A stretch of DNA of 64,000 bases, from positions 65,720,001 through 65,784,000 of the forward strand of contig CM034546.1 of the NCBI GenBank assembly GCA_020055645.1, written 5' to 3'. Below are positions 46,625 through 58,095 of the stretch, piece after piece. The stretch's first letter is position 1, and each line of letters opens with the position of its first letter. The notes below the pieces were generated by a model. The model ran no database searches, was not told where the DNA came from, and was given only the letters and a program-made list of their open reading frames with translations. The position numbers and the translations under genes were made by a program. The DNA is from Tomocerus qinae. Its lineage: Eukaryota; Arthropoda; Collembola; Entomobryomorpha; Tomoceridae.

Positions 46625-46860
46625 AAGTAGGTATAACACTTAGTTAAATCGCTTTTTTAGTTGCAAAATCAATGCTATGTTAGGCTGAGACTTTAAACTA
46701 TTTTTAAATTCCTTATAGAAGGACTGTACATACTACAGTCGTAAAGAAATGATATCATAAAATGTCACTCTGATTTCTAGAAAGCTGCTTTAATTCGACG
46801 GATTTCAATATAAAGTACCAATCAAGAATAAAAATATTTGCGAAAATTATTTATCGTGTT

Positions 46861-46946
46861 TAATAAATTCGAAATAGTTCGAATAAATTCGAAATAATTC
46901 GAATAAATTCGAAATAATTCGAATAAATTCGAAATAATTCGAATTC
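46861..46946. repeat. 20-bp microsatellite-like tandem repeat, four copies
   Basis: Unit AATAAATTCGAAATAATTCG, itself made of related 10-mers containing TTCGAA. Units are nearly perfect. Confidence 0.85.
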
Positions 46947-47258
46947 GTTCTAATAAATTTAAATACTTTCCTTGCAGCTATTATTACCAAGTAGTATACC
47001 GTTCGAAAGCTTGTTTCAAGCACTATAAACTGACATCATGATATTAGACATTTTCAACTGAAAAATAAAATGACGCCATTTCTTGTGAGACATGTTTTAA
47101 TTTGATTCATTGTGATATTATAAATAACAAAAAGTTATTTTATTCTATTATTACTTAATAATGGTTCCGTTCATAAATATCGTTTATCTATGGACTATGA
47201 TGTGTGGCCTTGGACAAAAATCCGTCAGAGGACTCAGACATATATCGCAACGCTCTAA

Positions 47259-47734
47259 TTAGTCATAAATGGATTGTCCAGTGCAAATGAAGATTTGAAT
47301 CCGATGGTTGTCATTGTCCACCACAAGAAGACCATCTCCAGCACAGTCAAACGCAATTGGACGGTTCATCTCCCCATCACTACTCCCATGAGATCCGAAT
47401 CGGAAATCAAATTCTCCATCAGGACGGAAGATAATAACCTCGTGCTTCTCCCGATCACAGTTCTCCAACTGCAATCATCAACAAGAAACATAATTTAGTT
47501 TTAAAAAATATTTAAATAAAATCTCCCCAACAAACAGTAACTAAATCTACTAATAATATCTCATTAAATGGTATTATTTATAAATAATTCAATAAAGACT
47601 TAATTACCTATTTAGTGAGGATAATGGTGGCGACTCCCCAGGGTTTTCGTTTATTGAGTTGTCCAGTCGATTCGTCCACTTCAATATTCAGGGAAACCAC
47701 AGGACTAGAGTAATGGAGCCCCGTCGAGTAGTTT
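47259..47734 (-). pseudogene. NHL-repeat (TRIM/LIN-41-like) gene fragment
   Basis: Two exon-like pieces on the minus strand. The piece from 47734 (TTCCAG|A) reads NYSTGLHYSSPVVSLNIEVD and then KRKPWGVATIILTK, but reaches an in-frame TAG immediately before the donor GTAATT near 47612. The piece from about 47474 (GATTGCAG|TTG) reads LENCDREKHEVIIF, FGSHGSSDGEMNRPIAFDCA and LLVVDNDNHRIQIF to TAA 47259. The GxxGxxDGxxxxPxG(I)A and DxxNHRIQxF pattern is an NHL beta-propeller blade, as in TRIM2/3/71 and Brat. Only about two blades of the usual six are here and no RING, B-box or filamin part is visible, so I take it as a retained fragment. Confidence 0.6.
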
Positions 47735-47956
47735 CTGGAAACATGGAAAGAGAGACTTTGTATGTATTTACTTCTTAAATACGGAAATTATGCTGAAATC
47801 AGCAGACTCCAATTATAATTATATTATCTAGTTTAATTGTCAAATTCTGTACATGGCAAATATTATGTCGTATATGACTATAATATGTATACCCTGATAT
47901 CCTAAAGACCTTCCGAGGAAGATATCGTCTGCTTAACATTACAAGGTAACTTGAAA

Positions 47957-48173
47957 AATGTAAAAGGCAAAGGCATTAACACAGTATGATATCTACATGG
48001 TGATGGTGGAAAGAGCGTTTGGGGTACAAAATCCTTGGAGCTTCTCAAGTCTGAAAATCTGTAGTTGGATTGGGAAACGATACGTTCATATTTAAAACAT
48101 ACCGCGTTGCTCCTCAGAAAATTAAACTACATTATAATATATATCATTTTACAATAAGTGATATTCCACAAAT
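47957..48173 (+). promoter_or_regulatory. Shared upstream block of subfamily B, copy 1
   Basis: Contains GGTGGAAAGAGCGTTTGGGG, ATCCTTGGAGCTTCTCAAGT and TTGCTCCTCAGAAAATTAAA, ending about 40-60 bases before the ATG. The same block precedes the gene at 62272 (62055-62271), and an orphan copy lies at 53640-53779. It probably holds the promoter and 5' leader. No core motif is obvious. Confidence 0.5.
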
Positions 48174-49230
48174 ATGAGTCAATTTTGTGTTTACGTGCAT
48201 CTTTTTGTTGGATTAAGCTCCGCATGGCATTTAAGCGATGTTGTAAGTTTCGAAAAGGATTGTTACACGAATCTTTTTTTCCAACAATCTCATTTTGACG
48301 TCCACCAGGAGAAATTGTTTGATCAGGAAGTTCAAGAAATCAAAGTTCCCTATGCAATTACAAAGCTAAAAGGAGAGTATCTGATAAGATGGGCAACGTT
48401 GGCTATAAACCACTGAAATTGAGGCAAAAATGTTGGGCTGGCCATTTTTCAATATATCGTAGAATTTTGTTCCTAAGATACACCAAATAAATTGCCAATA
48501 GTTGTTAGTGTACAGTTCATAATATTTAGTCGTGTAACCATTTCAACCAAGGTGATTAGAAATGACACCACCACCACAACGAGCAACACCAGGTGACAAC
48601 AAAGTATAGTCCGGTTAGCCATGGCCATGTGGATCAGGATTAGAGAGCTGCCCGTCCCAAGTTTCCGTATGCCTGCCCGTGCAACTATCTAAGAGAGTTC
48701 ACAAGAAAACTGTGCCCGTAGGGCATTAAAATGTCTGCCAGTGTAACTCCCTAATCACAAGTGGGTGAATTAAGGCTATTTTGTCGATGCGCAGAACATT
48801 GATAACACATCCCCGTGGGGAAAAAAAGTCATATTAAAAAATGTTCTTGTTTTGAAAAACCACATGTTTTTTGAGGGCTTATTGTGGCCTATTTTTCCAA
48901 AAAGCCCCTGTATTTTTCAAAATTAAATAGTTTTTGAACTGGAACGATTTCCCAATTTCTAAGTTTTGACTTGGCCATGCTCTCTTCCGTAGCATGACAA
49001 TCTATTGGCTTAAAATCTTACGATTTACTCTCAAAGTGGGAGGGAATTATTTGAGCCACCAAGATTTTCCAGTTACCGAAAATTCGGGATGGTTGAAGTA
49101 AAGCAGTAGTGGTTGCACATTTTAAAAATCGCGCTATGAAATACACGGGGCATACCAGGACCCGCTTTCTAGGGATTTAACCTAACCCAATTAAAATAAT
49201 AACATTGATAGGTATTTGTGCAACCCCAGA

Positions 49231-49433
49231 GTGATTTGAATTTGAATGTTTCCAGGGCTCCGCCCTCAGGGACAAAGTGACGACAAGCTCCAGAGAACTG
49301 GTTTCCCCCAACCAGTTATTTCAAACCACTTTCTCCCTGCTTTCGATTCGGAGAACTGGCTGGGGGAAACCAATTTTCTGCAGCATGTCGTCACTTTGTC
49401 CCTGAGGGCGGAGCCCTGGAAACATTCAAATCA
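49231..49433. mobile_element. Palindromic MITE-like element nested in the insertion
   Basis: The 45-base arms 49241-49285 and 49386-49430 are perfect inverted copies (start TTTGAATGTTTCCAGGGCTC). The match extends outward to 49231 and 49433 with one 6-base indel. The centre also holds short inverted motifs (AACTGGTTTCCCCC / GGGGGAAACC). Strong base pairing implies a recent hairpin-forming insert. Confidence 0.8.
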
Positions 49434-49483
49434 CTTTGGTGCAACCACTACTATAATTCAACCTTCAGGATGCCTGATTCTGG

Positions 49484-49659
49484 GATACCTTGTGTTGACC
49501 TTGGTTAAGTATTTTGAGATACCTTGAGTTGACCTTGGTTAAGTATTTTGAGATACCTTGAGTTGACCTTGGTTAAGTATTTTGAGATACCTTGTATAGT
49601 TGACCTTTGGTTATGTATTTTGAGATACCTAGTTTGGTTGACCTTGGGTAGTATGTTTG
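49484..49659. repeat. 34-bp tandem repeat, about five copies
   Basis: Unit begins GATACCTTGAGTTGACCTTG. Starts at 49484, 49518, 49552 and 49586, with a degenerate fifth copy from about 49623. The first three are almost identical. Confidence 0.85.
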
Positions 49660-52319
49660 ATCTAACAAAAAATGATCATCAATCCCCAATACAAACAGTA
49701 AAAGCACATGGTAACCGGTATAGCGTCAATTTTAGATGCATTCATATCTGAAAAATCTTTTTTCAAAGGGATTGAGGTAATTTTTAATTTTTGAACCAAT
49801 TTTGTTCAAAAACAAAAAATACCTCAAACTCCAAATTCACATCATAATTTTTAAACAGTTTGAAGAACTTATGGTAAAAGTTTCAGATTTGTAGAGTTGT
49901 GTGCTCACAATTTTTTTGGCATTCAAAGTCTTTTCCCCTGTATATAGATAGGGTAAAGGACTTTCACAAAGACGGGTATATCTCAGAAACTAAAGATACC
50001 TCAAACTCAAAAATCATAAATGATGTTCCCAAGAATATCATCTATGAATTCTGAAAGTTTGAAGTTTCTAAACTAGTGTGCTCTATAAAAAATGGTCAAG
50101 CGAAAATAGCCAAGTGAAGTGCCCTTATCCGGAAACCCTCCTTTCATAATAAAACCCGCACTTATTGCATACCAGAACAGGTAATTAATGACATGAAGCA
50201 TTCTTCTCGTTACAATAGTAATGTTAAATGCATTAATGAATTGAAAAGAAGTAAGTTAAGTATTTCTTCGCCACGTCTACGAAGCCGTTTTGTATGTGTT
50301 ACAAATATAGTAATTAATTTTAATCCAAGTGTATTTATGGATTTCATGTTGATTCATTACATCAGTAACACATTTTCAAGCGGACATGAATTTCCCCGGC
50401 GTGGTTTTAGTTTTAAAAGACGTTTGTGGGATTGGTACAACTACGCAGAACATTCTTCAGTTTATATGCTGCTTAATACAGGAATTTTAAATTTGGTGAA
50501 ATCAAATTCCAACAAAAAATTCTTTCTCGACGTGCCAGAAAGAAAGAACAAAGAGACCACAATTTTAAACCGTGTACTTTTAGATAGACCTTGGTTCATC
50601 TTGTCTTGGTCAAAATCTGATGACTCAAATGTGTATTTTGTCTGTCCAGCTGACCCAGATCAAAGTGTCAGTTATTATGCAGTAACATATAGGTTTATCT
50701 CAATTTGCTCCGGAATCAATTGCTATGGAACAAATATGCGCCGATTAGCAATTAAAAACTTTACTAGAAAAAGCAACATTGCAAAGAAAATATTGCCACT
50801 TATAACGGATGAAATTAATAAATTAGAGAACAAAGATTACTGTGGTCCACCTTTGCAAGGCGATTATTACAGCAAGTCTTCTTTCAGCGAGAAACAAAGT
50901 CTTTCGGTCCCAATTACTTCGATAATATTTCACAATTTCCTTAATTCTACGATAGGGTATGAGGGATATCCTCACAAGTGCAAATTTTCTAGATACTCTA
51001 ATTTGGTGTTGTCTTTTCAGTTTCAACGAGATAATTATCAATGGCGGGATGGAAAACCTTATATAATTGTTATTCCAACAACCGAAGATTCCTACAACTT
51101 CATTTCTTGTGTTGCCTTAGAAGATGAAAGTTTATCCTTCTATGGCTACATCCGACCTTATCATATTGAAGTTTGGATAGGCATAATCATTTCCATCTTA
51201 ATAGTATCCGCCTTTCTTCATGGAGTAACATTTTACAAAGGAGACAAAAGCAATCCATTCATTCTGGTCTTTTATGCGTATTTGTTGGAAATTAGTTATT
51301 CGCTATCAACACAACTAAATAAAACAACTTGGATTAAATTAGTTATCGGCCCTTTCCTTCTTATGTTGATTGTATTAACAAATGGATACAAAGGTATAAT
51401 TACTACGGATTTAATTGAGCCACGCTCCGTAAAACGAATTGAATCTATGGAGCATTTGGCAAATTTGACAGACATTACGACGTTTGGTGCTTTGGTGAAT
51501 ACTGATGAGTTTGACCCTTTTCACGTTTCAACTCAACTACAATCCACTATCCTACAAAATTATTATCATAAATATTTTACCGAAAAGATGTTATTATCGT
51601 TTAAAGATCATAATAAAACTACAATCCTGGAAGCCATAAAACTTTTCAATTTGGAAAATCGAAAAGCGAACAGATATGATAATGTGTTTGACAACACTTT
51701 TAAAGTGATAATTTCACATCGACATCAGCACGATCACTGCAGATACAATTCATTCAAACGACCTGTTCTGCTTTCTAAGATCCGATTGATGGATAAAATT
51801 GCCAATGCTCTTCAGCTTCCTCCTGGATTTCCTTACATTAGCCCTTATGAGTGGATTTCACAATGTAACAATTCTGCAATGGTTCTTCAGAGTTCTAGTC
51901 TGCATAAATTTTTCAATGACTCCTATTGGAATCCTGAGAGTGGGGGAGTTCAACCAGTCAAGACATTGTACTATGGAATGGAAGAAAATTCCATTTTCCC
52001 AATACTACCCTTTTATATATCAATTGAAACTAATGAAATTCCCATGCTTACTTTAACTATAAGACAGAACTTGTTGTTTGTTAGTCAATCAGGACTTTTA
52101 AATTTTTGGTTTAATCACATAAATTCACATAATTTTACCAGATGCCGAACATGTTGGGTGAGAAGTCCACCTCAGCCTTTAACGTTTGCTAATTCCGATA
52201 TTGGTACAATTTTTGTAATTGGTGGGTGTACACTACTAACGTCTTTGACATGTTTCATTTTGGAAATTCTATTCTACATAAAAAGCCGAACACGTATCTC
52301 TGTATTTTATCAGCGTTAA

Positions 52320-52618
52320 AATCATACATCATTATCTTTTTATATTCACGTCGTTTCGTATTTCTAATACATACCTACACCCTACAACTATATATTATGT
52401 AAACCCAAACACCACTCCCCCAACTTTTCTTAGTTAGCCAGGTGTAGGTTTACTATATACTAGTTACATACGAATGACTATAATAATATTATATTGATCA
52501 CATATAAAATTTAGTTAAAATTTTATTTTTCTCAACATGTCTTGAGTCTTGAGAGATTTGAGAAATGTGAATGTATGTAGTCTACACTGCACACTTTGCT
52601 ATGCAGTAATAGACAATG
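52320..52618. other. Short spacer after the split receptor gene
   Basis: No coding or structured element seen. Confidence 0.4.
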
Positions 52619-53192
52619 CGTCCCTTAAGGATCGAAAAAGCCTGTATCCACTTTCAGATTGGTGGACGAATAAGCCTATATCCATTTTTTGTTTGGTGGA
52701 CGAATAAGCCTAAATCCATTTTTTGTTTGGTGGACGAATAAGCCTATATCCAATTTTCGTTTGGTGCAGGAAATAGCCTCTGTCCTCTTACAGCCTTACG
52801 TAAAGTTGTCGGGGCACAGTAAGAATAAACAAGTTGACGAAAGAAGTATTTATTATTTTTATGTTGATACTTGAAATATATCATGCTATAATGTACATAA
52901 GCATTATAACATTTAGCTAATTACACAATAAGACAAAAATAAAACTTTTAATGACACAAATTCGTATTTTGATATTGGATAAAACTGAACTGGCTGGAAG
53001 GAAGAATAAAAGTTCAATATTTCCGCCGCCCATATTAACTATGTATCAATACGCCCCTATAACTTTACAAGCAAAGCTGCAAGAGGATAAAGGCTATTTC
53101 CTGCACCAAACGAAAATTGGATATAGGCTTATTCGTCCACCAAACAAAAAATGGATTTAGGCTTATTCGTCCACCAAACAAAAAATGGATAA
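52619..53192. mobile_element. Foldback element, relative of the one at 9459-9712
   Basis: The left arm starts CGTCCCTTAAGGATCG (52619) and contains three ~34-bp tandem units reading GGTGGACGAATAAGCC. The right arm (about 53078-53192) is their inverted copy but is cut short at ATGGATAAAAGATT. The arms enclose about 280 bp of unrelated AT-rich sequence. The 9459-9712 copy has the same order of modules but its units read TACAGGAATAAGCC, so the subterminal repeats evolve in concert within a copy. Confidence 0.8.
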
Positions 53193-53196
53193 AAGA

Positions 53197-53640
53197 TTCT
53201 AAGTATTGTAGTCTACAGTATGGACGAATTTTTTAATGATTTAGCAGTATTATTATTTTTCAACATCGCTACGTTGTAAATAAAGAAATAAAACCTGTAC
53301 TGTACCAAACTTTGATTATTTCTACTTCTTCTGTCTATTATCTTTAAGGCATTGAATACGTCTTATTGTCATAGAAAATGGAATACATGTAGTCCTGCTA
53401 TGCTACGACGAATAAGTATTATTAATAAATCCAGAATGAAGTGGTTTTTTGTGGTGCAGCTTAATTGTACATTGAAAGTGGATGGCAATTATTTTTGAAT
53501 ACTGTAATTTGGAAAATTGAATGTACAGATAATAAAGTGTTTATTTAAGAAATTGCAGGTATTGTTTGGAAATAAAAATTGCTTTTTTTATTTATATGCT
53601 CAGAAGTACTAAAGGATAAAAAAGAATAGTACTTAAAAAA
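53197..53640. repeat. Duplicated block upstream of subfamily B genes, copy 1
   Basis: Shares TTCTAAGTATTGTAGTCTAC, GTAAATAAAGAAATAAAAC, GTGGTTTTTTGTGGTG, AGTGGATGGCAATTATTTTT and TATGCTCAGAAGTACTAAAG, in order, with 60509-60960. The two copies lie upstream of the genes at 55620 and 62272. Confidence 0.75.
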
Positions 53641-53779
53641 TGTAAAAGGCATGTACACGGTAAGTATGATATCTACCTGGTGGTGGTGGAAAGAACGTTT
53701 GGGGTACAAAATCCTTGGAGCTTCTCAAGTCTGTAAATCTGTAGTTGAGTTGGGAGAAAAAACGTACATAGGTTATACA
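53640..53779 (+). promoter_or_regulatory. Orphan copy of the subfamily B upstream block
   Basis: Contains GGGGTACAAAATCCTTGGAG and AGCTTCTCAAGTCTG as at 47957-48173 and 62055-62271. It is cut at 53780 by hAT-type sequence (CAGAGGCGGCTTT), and no receptor gene follows directly. Confidence 0.55.
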
Positions 53780-53880
53780 CAGAGGCGGCTTTACCACTGG
53801 GCTGACTGGGCAGTTGCCCAGGGCAGAGCTTTGAAACAAAAACATTAACTTTTCTGCGTTGATTTCATTCCAGAAGTACT
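53780..53880. repeat. hAT-type transposon left-end fragment
   Basis: Starts CAGAGGCGGCTTTACCACTG and continues GACTGGGCAGTTGCCCAGGG, matching the left end of the element at 59447. No right end found. Confidence 0.6.
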
Positions 53881-55619
53881 GGTTTTGGTTAAAGTTGTTT
53901 TGATAATCTATATTTACCGATTAAAGTTTTAAAAAAATTATCACAGAAAAAATTTTAATGATTCAAGGAAGTAAAGTATACTACTTTTATAAAGTTTACA
54001 TTGTTGAAACTTTAAATGCATCTCGTGGTGACTTATATTATACTATATTGGTGACTTGAAAACAGCATCTATCAGAATTTTTAATATCCGATTTCAATCA
54101 ACAAAGTTGTTCCTAGAACCACCACTGCCAACTTCTACAGATAGTCCAAACTATTTTATTGGGACAAGTCGCCGGGTAGTCTGTTCGATGAATTATTTCG
54201 TGTCCGCCTGTCCGAGTACCTACACAAGATACAGAAAGTAGAATGTTATAAACGTATTAATATATTATATTGTAGGGCCAGGGCCAAAGGTATGTTAGGA
54301 TATTTATTGTCTCTCTCCTGCATATGAAAAATACTTCTTGTGCTATGTTGAAGTTTGTACAGATGTATGTTATAATATATTCCATATTCGTATCAGGAGA
54401 AAATGTAAAGTTCTGAATGAATAGGTTTTATTTTGGTCAAATGATGCCTTCAGTTTGTACTGTAAGCTTTGATAAAAGCGATATAGGATATTCAAATAGA
54501 ACAGTGTACAAAATACAATTTACAACTTACCAGTGGTAAATGGTTCTTAATGGTATTATTTGCACGTTAAATATCACACTGTTGGTGGTTAAATTAATTG
54601 TTGAATGGCATAATTGGTAAAAAATAGTAAAAACAGTTTTATTTGAATTTGTGCAGAATTTTGATCAAATTTATTTGATTAAAACATGAAATAATTTAAC
54701 GGCTGGTTGGCGATTGGAGTTACAGGTAAGATTTTAACCTTAGTGTATGTCCATTAACCAAAGGAAGCCTTAGTGAATACAACAATATTGCCATTGTTTG
54801 TCCTATCAAGCTTTATCATAGCATAAAATGAAATAAATGGTATTAGGAAGTGAATTTATCTTCTTTTATTACCCTGGCCCTGTTAATCAATAGTCAAAGT
54901 ATATGAAACATCATAAACCATTGTTTTAGCGGTGTAATAACAGGAATGAAATGTAGATCTACTCTTGAAACGACCTAGCGCGGGGCCCTTCAGCATCAGT
55001 CCTATTTATTTTAAGCGTTTTTCAATTTGGTTAGATTGAAGAGGGTAAATTTAAAAATCCTAATCTGTTTCACTGTATGACGACTTTTATAAAACCCTGT
55101 TTCGATTCGGAATATGACGAGGAACATTGATCAAGGGTAAGCCAACACAAATATCACGAAAGTTAGAACAAACATACTTCCAGGAACTGTTTTGAAAACA
55201 ACTTAAATACATGTAGTAGGACTATATTTTCGTATTAAGTTATCAATACGACTGCTGATTTTGTCAACAGGGAACTCAATAATTTCCTTCTTCAATTAAG
55301 CCAACACAAATGTTTTATATTTTCAACACCAACAATTTCGAGTCAAACTAATCCGAAATTGGATAGCTATTATAAATAATAATTATAAAATATAATATTA
55401 ATTTCGACGATTCTTATCCCAATTATTTTGCATTAGTATTTTGTTTCATTATTCCAGAAAAATATTGGACTAAAATAATATACAGTACACATATTATAGA
55501 AGTGTAAAGAAAATATTTAATCCTTGTTACTGTTATCACTTCTCACTGAACTGAACCCAAAATAAAGAAACTGCTTTTTCAAGACACAACTACAAACGAT
55601 AAACCTGTAATCAGAAGAC
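53881..55619. other. AT-rich spacer before the intact subfamily B gene
   Basis: A short GC-rich patch at about 54970 (TAGCGCGGGGCCC) may be hAT-derived. No gene supported; the 5' region of the gene at 55620 does not carry the shared upstream block right before its ATG. Confidence 0.35.
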
Positions 55620-57983
55620 ATGGTACCGTTTTGTGTTTATACCCTTCTCAGTGTTGGATTATCCTCAGGGTGGGAAATAAACGATGTGGCGAATTTCGAA
55701 AAGGAATGCTACGTAAATGTATTATTTCAACAATCTGATCTTGATAAAGAACAAGAAATAACTTTGATTCTGCAGCTTCAAAAAATGGACATTCCATACG
55801 CAATTACAAAACCAGAGCTGTATAAAAACGATTTGGAGGAAGATGATAGCAAAATGAGTCTGAAACTTCAGAGCCGTGTGACATGTATAATTGACATAAT
55901 AGTTAACTGTAATGCGAATGCCATAATTGATTCCATGTCGTTTGATTATATCAGTAATGCGTTTTCAAGTGGAAATAAATTTACAGATGAACGGCTTCGT
56001 TCAAACTGGTATCACTACGCAGAACATTCTTCTGCCTACATACTTGTCCTAAAAGAAGTTTTGGATTTAGCTAAATCAAATGCCGACAAATTCTTTCTCG
56101 ATATGCCAGGAAGAAATAGCCAAGAAAAGTTGTTAAACAGCATTATATTAAATAGACCTTGGTTTATCTTGTCTTGGTCAGCTGAAGAAGAAGATGTGTA
56201 TTTTTTATGCCCAGTTGATAGTGTTATAAAAGACTATTCTAAAGCATTTACTTATAGTATGATATCCTTATGTTCAGGAATGAATTGCTATGGGAAACAA
56301 CTGCGACAAATGGCAATTGAAAACTTCATTACGAAAAGCAAAGTTGTTAAAACAATATTGCCTTTAATAAACGATGAAAGCAATAATATAAATAATCTTG
56401 ACTATTGTGGGCCACCACTTCGTAGTGCTTATTTCTCAGATCCATCTTTCAATCCAAAACATGGAATTGCTGTTGTAATTATTTCGATTATATTTCATAA
56501 TTTCCCGAATTCCACAATAGGTTATTGGAACGACTTTAAATGTGAAAAAGATTTGAGACGGCTTAATCAAGAACTGAGAATCGACTTCCAACTGGAACAT
56601 CTCGACCTATTGCTCTATGAAGGATCTTATATATCTGTGATTCCAACAACGGAAGATTCGTACAGTTTTATTTCCTGCGTTATTTTAGAAGATGAAAGTC
56701 TTTCCTTCTATGGCTACATTCTACCTTATCAATTTCATGCTTGGATTGGGATAATCATCTCCGCCTTTCTTGTAATCACCTTTCTTCACGGGGTGACATT
56801 TTGTAAAGGAGATAAAAGCGAGCCGTTTCTTCTCATCTGCTATGCTTATCTGTTGGAAGTCAGTTATTCTCTATCACCACAAGCTAATAACAAAGTTTGG
56901 ATCAAATTAGTCATCGCCCCATTCCTTCTTATGTTCATTGTACTAACAAATGCCTACAAAGGAATCGTCACTACAGATTTTGTTGAGCCACGTCCCGTAA
57001 AGCGAATTGAATCTATGCAACATTTGGCAAATCTGACTGAAATTTCAACTTTTGGTGCTTTGATGTACACAAATGAGTTTGAACCTTTCCATTTATCAAA
57101 AGAGATTCAATCCGTCATTTTAAAAGACTATCACGATAAACACAACAAAGAAATAGAACTTTATTCTTTTGAGGAGCATAACAAGACTACAGTCCTTGAA
57201 GGTTTGAAAAATATGAATTCCAAATTTCGAAAATCGATAAGTATATTTGACTCTTTTCTAGACGGCACATTTAAAGTGATAGATTCATATCGTACAGATC
57301 AGCTGATTTCTCAAATGCAATTTACATTGAATATTGCCCGGTCACTTCAATTCCCTCCTGAATTCCCTTACATCAGTCCTTACGAATGGATCTCACAATG
57401 CAATAACTCTGCAATGATTTTACAAAGGAGTACTATTCATCGATTTCTTAATGACTCACATTGGAATCCTGAAAGTGGAGGAGTTCAGCCATTCAACACT
57501 TTATATCATGGAACTGGAACGGAAGAAAACTCTATTATTCTATTATCATTTTTTCTATCTATCGATACTGCTGAAATTCCCATGCTCACTCAACGTTTAA
57601 GACAAAATTTATTTGTTGTGAGTCAATCTGGACTTTTTGATTTCTGGTATGATAACTTCAAATCATACAAATACACTAGATGCCGAAAATGTTGGCTCAA
57701 AAGTCCACCAAAGCCATTAGCCTATCACAATTCCAATATCGTCACAATATTTGCAATTAGCGCGTGCATTCTATTAGCCTCTTTGATAGCTTTCTTAGCA
57801 GAAATTATACCATCCTTTAAAAACAAAATATGGAAATTTCTTTGCATAATTATTGTTGTGTTCAAAAATATCATAAATGAAGTAATCAGAACAAAAGTAT
57901 TTCTTTGCCATTTTATCTTTAGTTCCGACACTTTTTTCCAAACTGGTACCACCGAGAGAGTAATGGTTAATCCAGCTACTTGA
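55620..57983 (+). CDS. Divergent ionotropic-receptor-like chemoreceptor (subfamily B, copy 3), intact
   Basis: A single-exon frame of 787 codons from ATG 55620. Signal peptide MVPFCVYTLLSVGLSSG, then FEKECYVNVLFQQS. Conserved blocks: YAEHSSAYIL, NRPWFILSWS, CGPPLRSAYF, TTEDSYSFISC and LEDESLSFYGYI. Channel module: first helix at about 374-394 (AWIGIIISAFLVITFLHG), a hydrophobic pore-side segment at about 402-418 (LLICYAYLLEVSYSLS) and the third helix running into LTNAYKGIVTTDFVEPRP (about 430-458). Later PEFPYISPYEWISQC, then a final helix at about 704-731 and an extra hydrophobic, C-rich tail. Only intact, complete member of its subfamily here. Same topology and N-A-Y-x-G-I-V-T-T motif as subfamily A, so both are branches of one IR-like family. 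Probable membrane channel in sensory neurons. Confidence 0.65.
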   Translation: MVPFCVYTLLSVGLSSGWEINDVANFEKECYVNVLFQQSDLDKEQEITLILQLQKMDIPYAITKPELYKNDLEEDDSKMSLKLQSRVTCIIDIIVNCNANAIIDSMSFDYISNAFSSGNKFTDERLRSNWYHYAEHSSAYILVLKEVLDLAKSNADKFFLDMPGRNSQEKLLNSIILNRPWFILSWSAEEEDVYFLCPVDSVIKDYSKAFTYSMISLCSGMNCYGKQLRQMAIENFITKSKVVKTILPLINDESNNINNLDYCGPPLRSAYFSDPSFNPKHGIAVVIISIIFHNFPNSTIGYWNDFKCEKDLRRLNQELRIDFQLEHLDLLLYEGSYISVIPTTEDSYSFISCVILEDESLSFYGYILPYQFHAWIGIIISAFLVITFLHGVTFCKGDKSEPFLLICYAYLLEVSYSLSPQANNKVWIKLVIAPFLLMFIVLTNAYKGIVTTDFVEPRPVKRIESMQHLANLTEISTFGALMYTNEFEPFHLSKEIQSVILKDYHDKHNKEIELYSFEEHNKTTVLEGLKNMNSKFRKSISIFDSFLDGTFKVIDSYRTDQLISQMQFTLNIARSLQFPPEFPYISPYEWISQCNNSAMILQRSTIHRFLNDSHWNPESGGVQPFNTLYHGTGTEENSIILLSFFLSIDTAEIPMLTQRLRQNLFVVSQSGLFDFWYDNFKSYKYTRCRKCWLKSPPKPLAYHNSNIVTIFAISACILLASLIAFLAEIIPSFKNKIWKFLCIIIVVFKNIINEVIRTKVFLCHFIFSSDTFFQTGTTERVMVNPAT

Positions 57984-58041
57984 AATGTATGTACAAAGTG
58001 TGCATGTAATAAATTTCATGGTTGTTCACGCCACGAAAATA

Positions 58042-58095
58042 AATAAATCTACATATTAGATTGAAATTGATACTCCATTAAATAATCCTAATCCC
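58042..58095. repeat. ~50-bp dispersed repeat, copy 2
   Basis: Partner of 43596-43650. One copy lies upstream of the first subfamily B gene and the other just after the third. Confidence 0.75.

Larger units (their letters stand above)
48372..50141. mobile_element. 1.77-kb insertion with imperfect terminal inverted repeats, composite
   Basis: Boundaries are fixed by comparison with the uninterrupted copy at 62272. The left end begins GGAGAGTATCTGATAAGATG and the right end is the inverted, diverged version (complement GGAGGGTTTCCGGATAAG), so the ends form ~45-bp imperfect inverted repeats. No target duplication is visible: the insertion sits precisely between the A and T of AAAA|TTT. It has no transposase frame. 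Inside are a palindromic MITE (49231-49433) and a 34-bp tandem array (49484-49659). Superfamily not recognised. Confidence 0.65.
48174..52319 (+). pseudogene. IR-like receptor (subfamily B, copy 2) split by a 1.77-kb insertion
   Basis: ATG 48174 opens a signal peptide and subfamily B N-terminus (MSQFCVYVHLFVGLSSAWHL, then FEKDCYTNLFFQQSHF) that ends at KLK, base 48371. The coding sequence resumes at 50142 (FHNKTRTYCIPEQVINDM) exactly where the paralogue at 62272 continues without a break, and runs to TAA 52319. The 3' part is otherwise intact: YNYAEHSSVYML, DYCGPPLQGDYY, TTEDSYNFISC, IRPYHIEVWIGIIIS, LTNGYKGIITTDLIEPRS and a final helix at about 52200-52280. Unless the insert is spliced out, the product is truncated after 66 codons. 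The 708-codon frame from ATG 50193 could encode a leaderless receptor, which would not reach the membrane normally. Confidence 0.8.

Noticed and set aside
46861..46946. 20-bp repeat considered as a CRISPR-like array
   Set aside because: Units are contiguous with no unique spacers, and the genome is eukaryotic. It is a microsatellite-type repeat.
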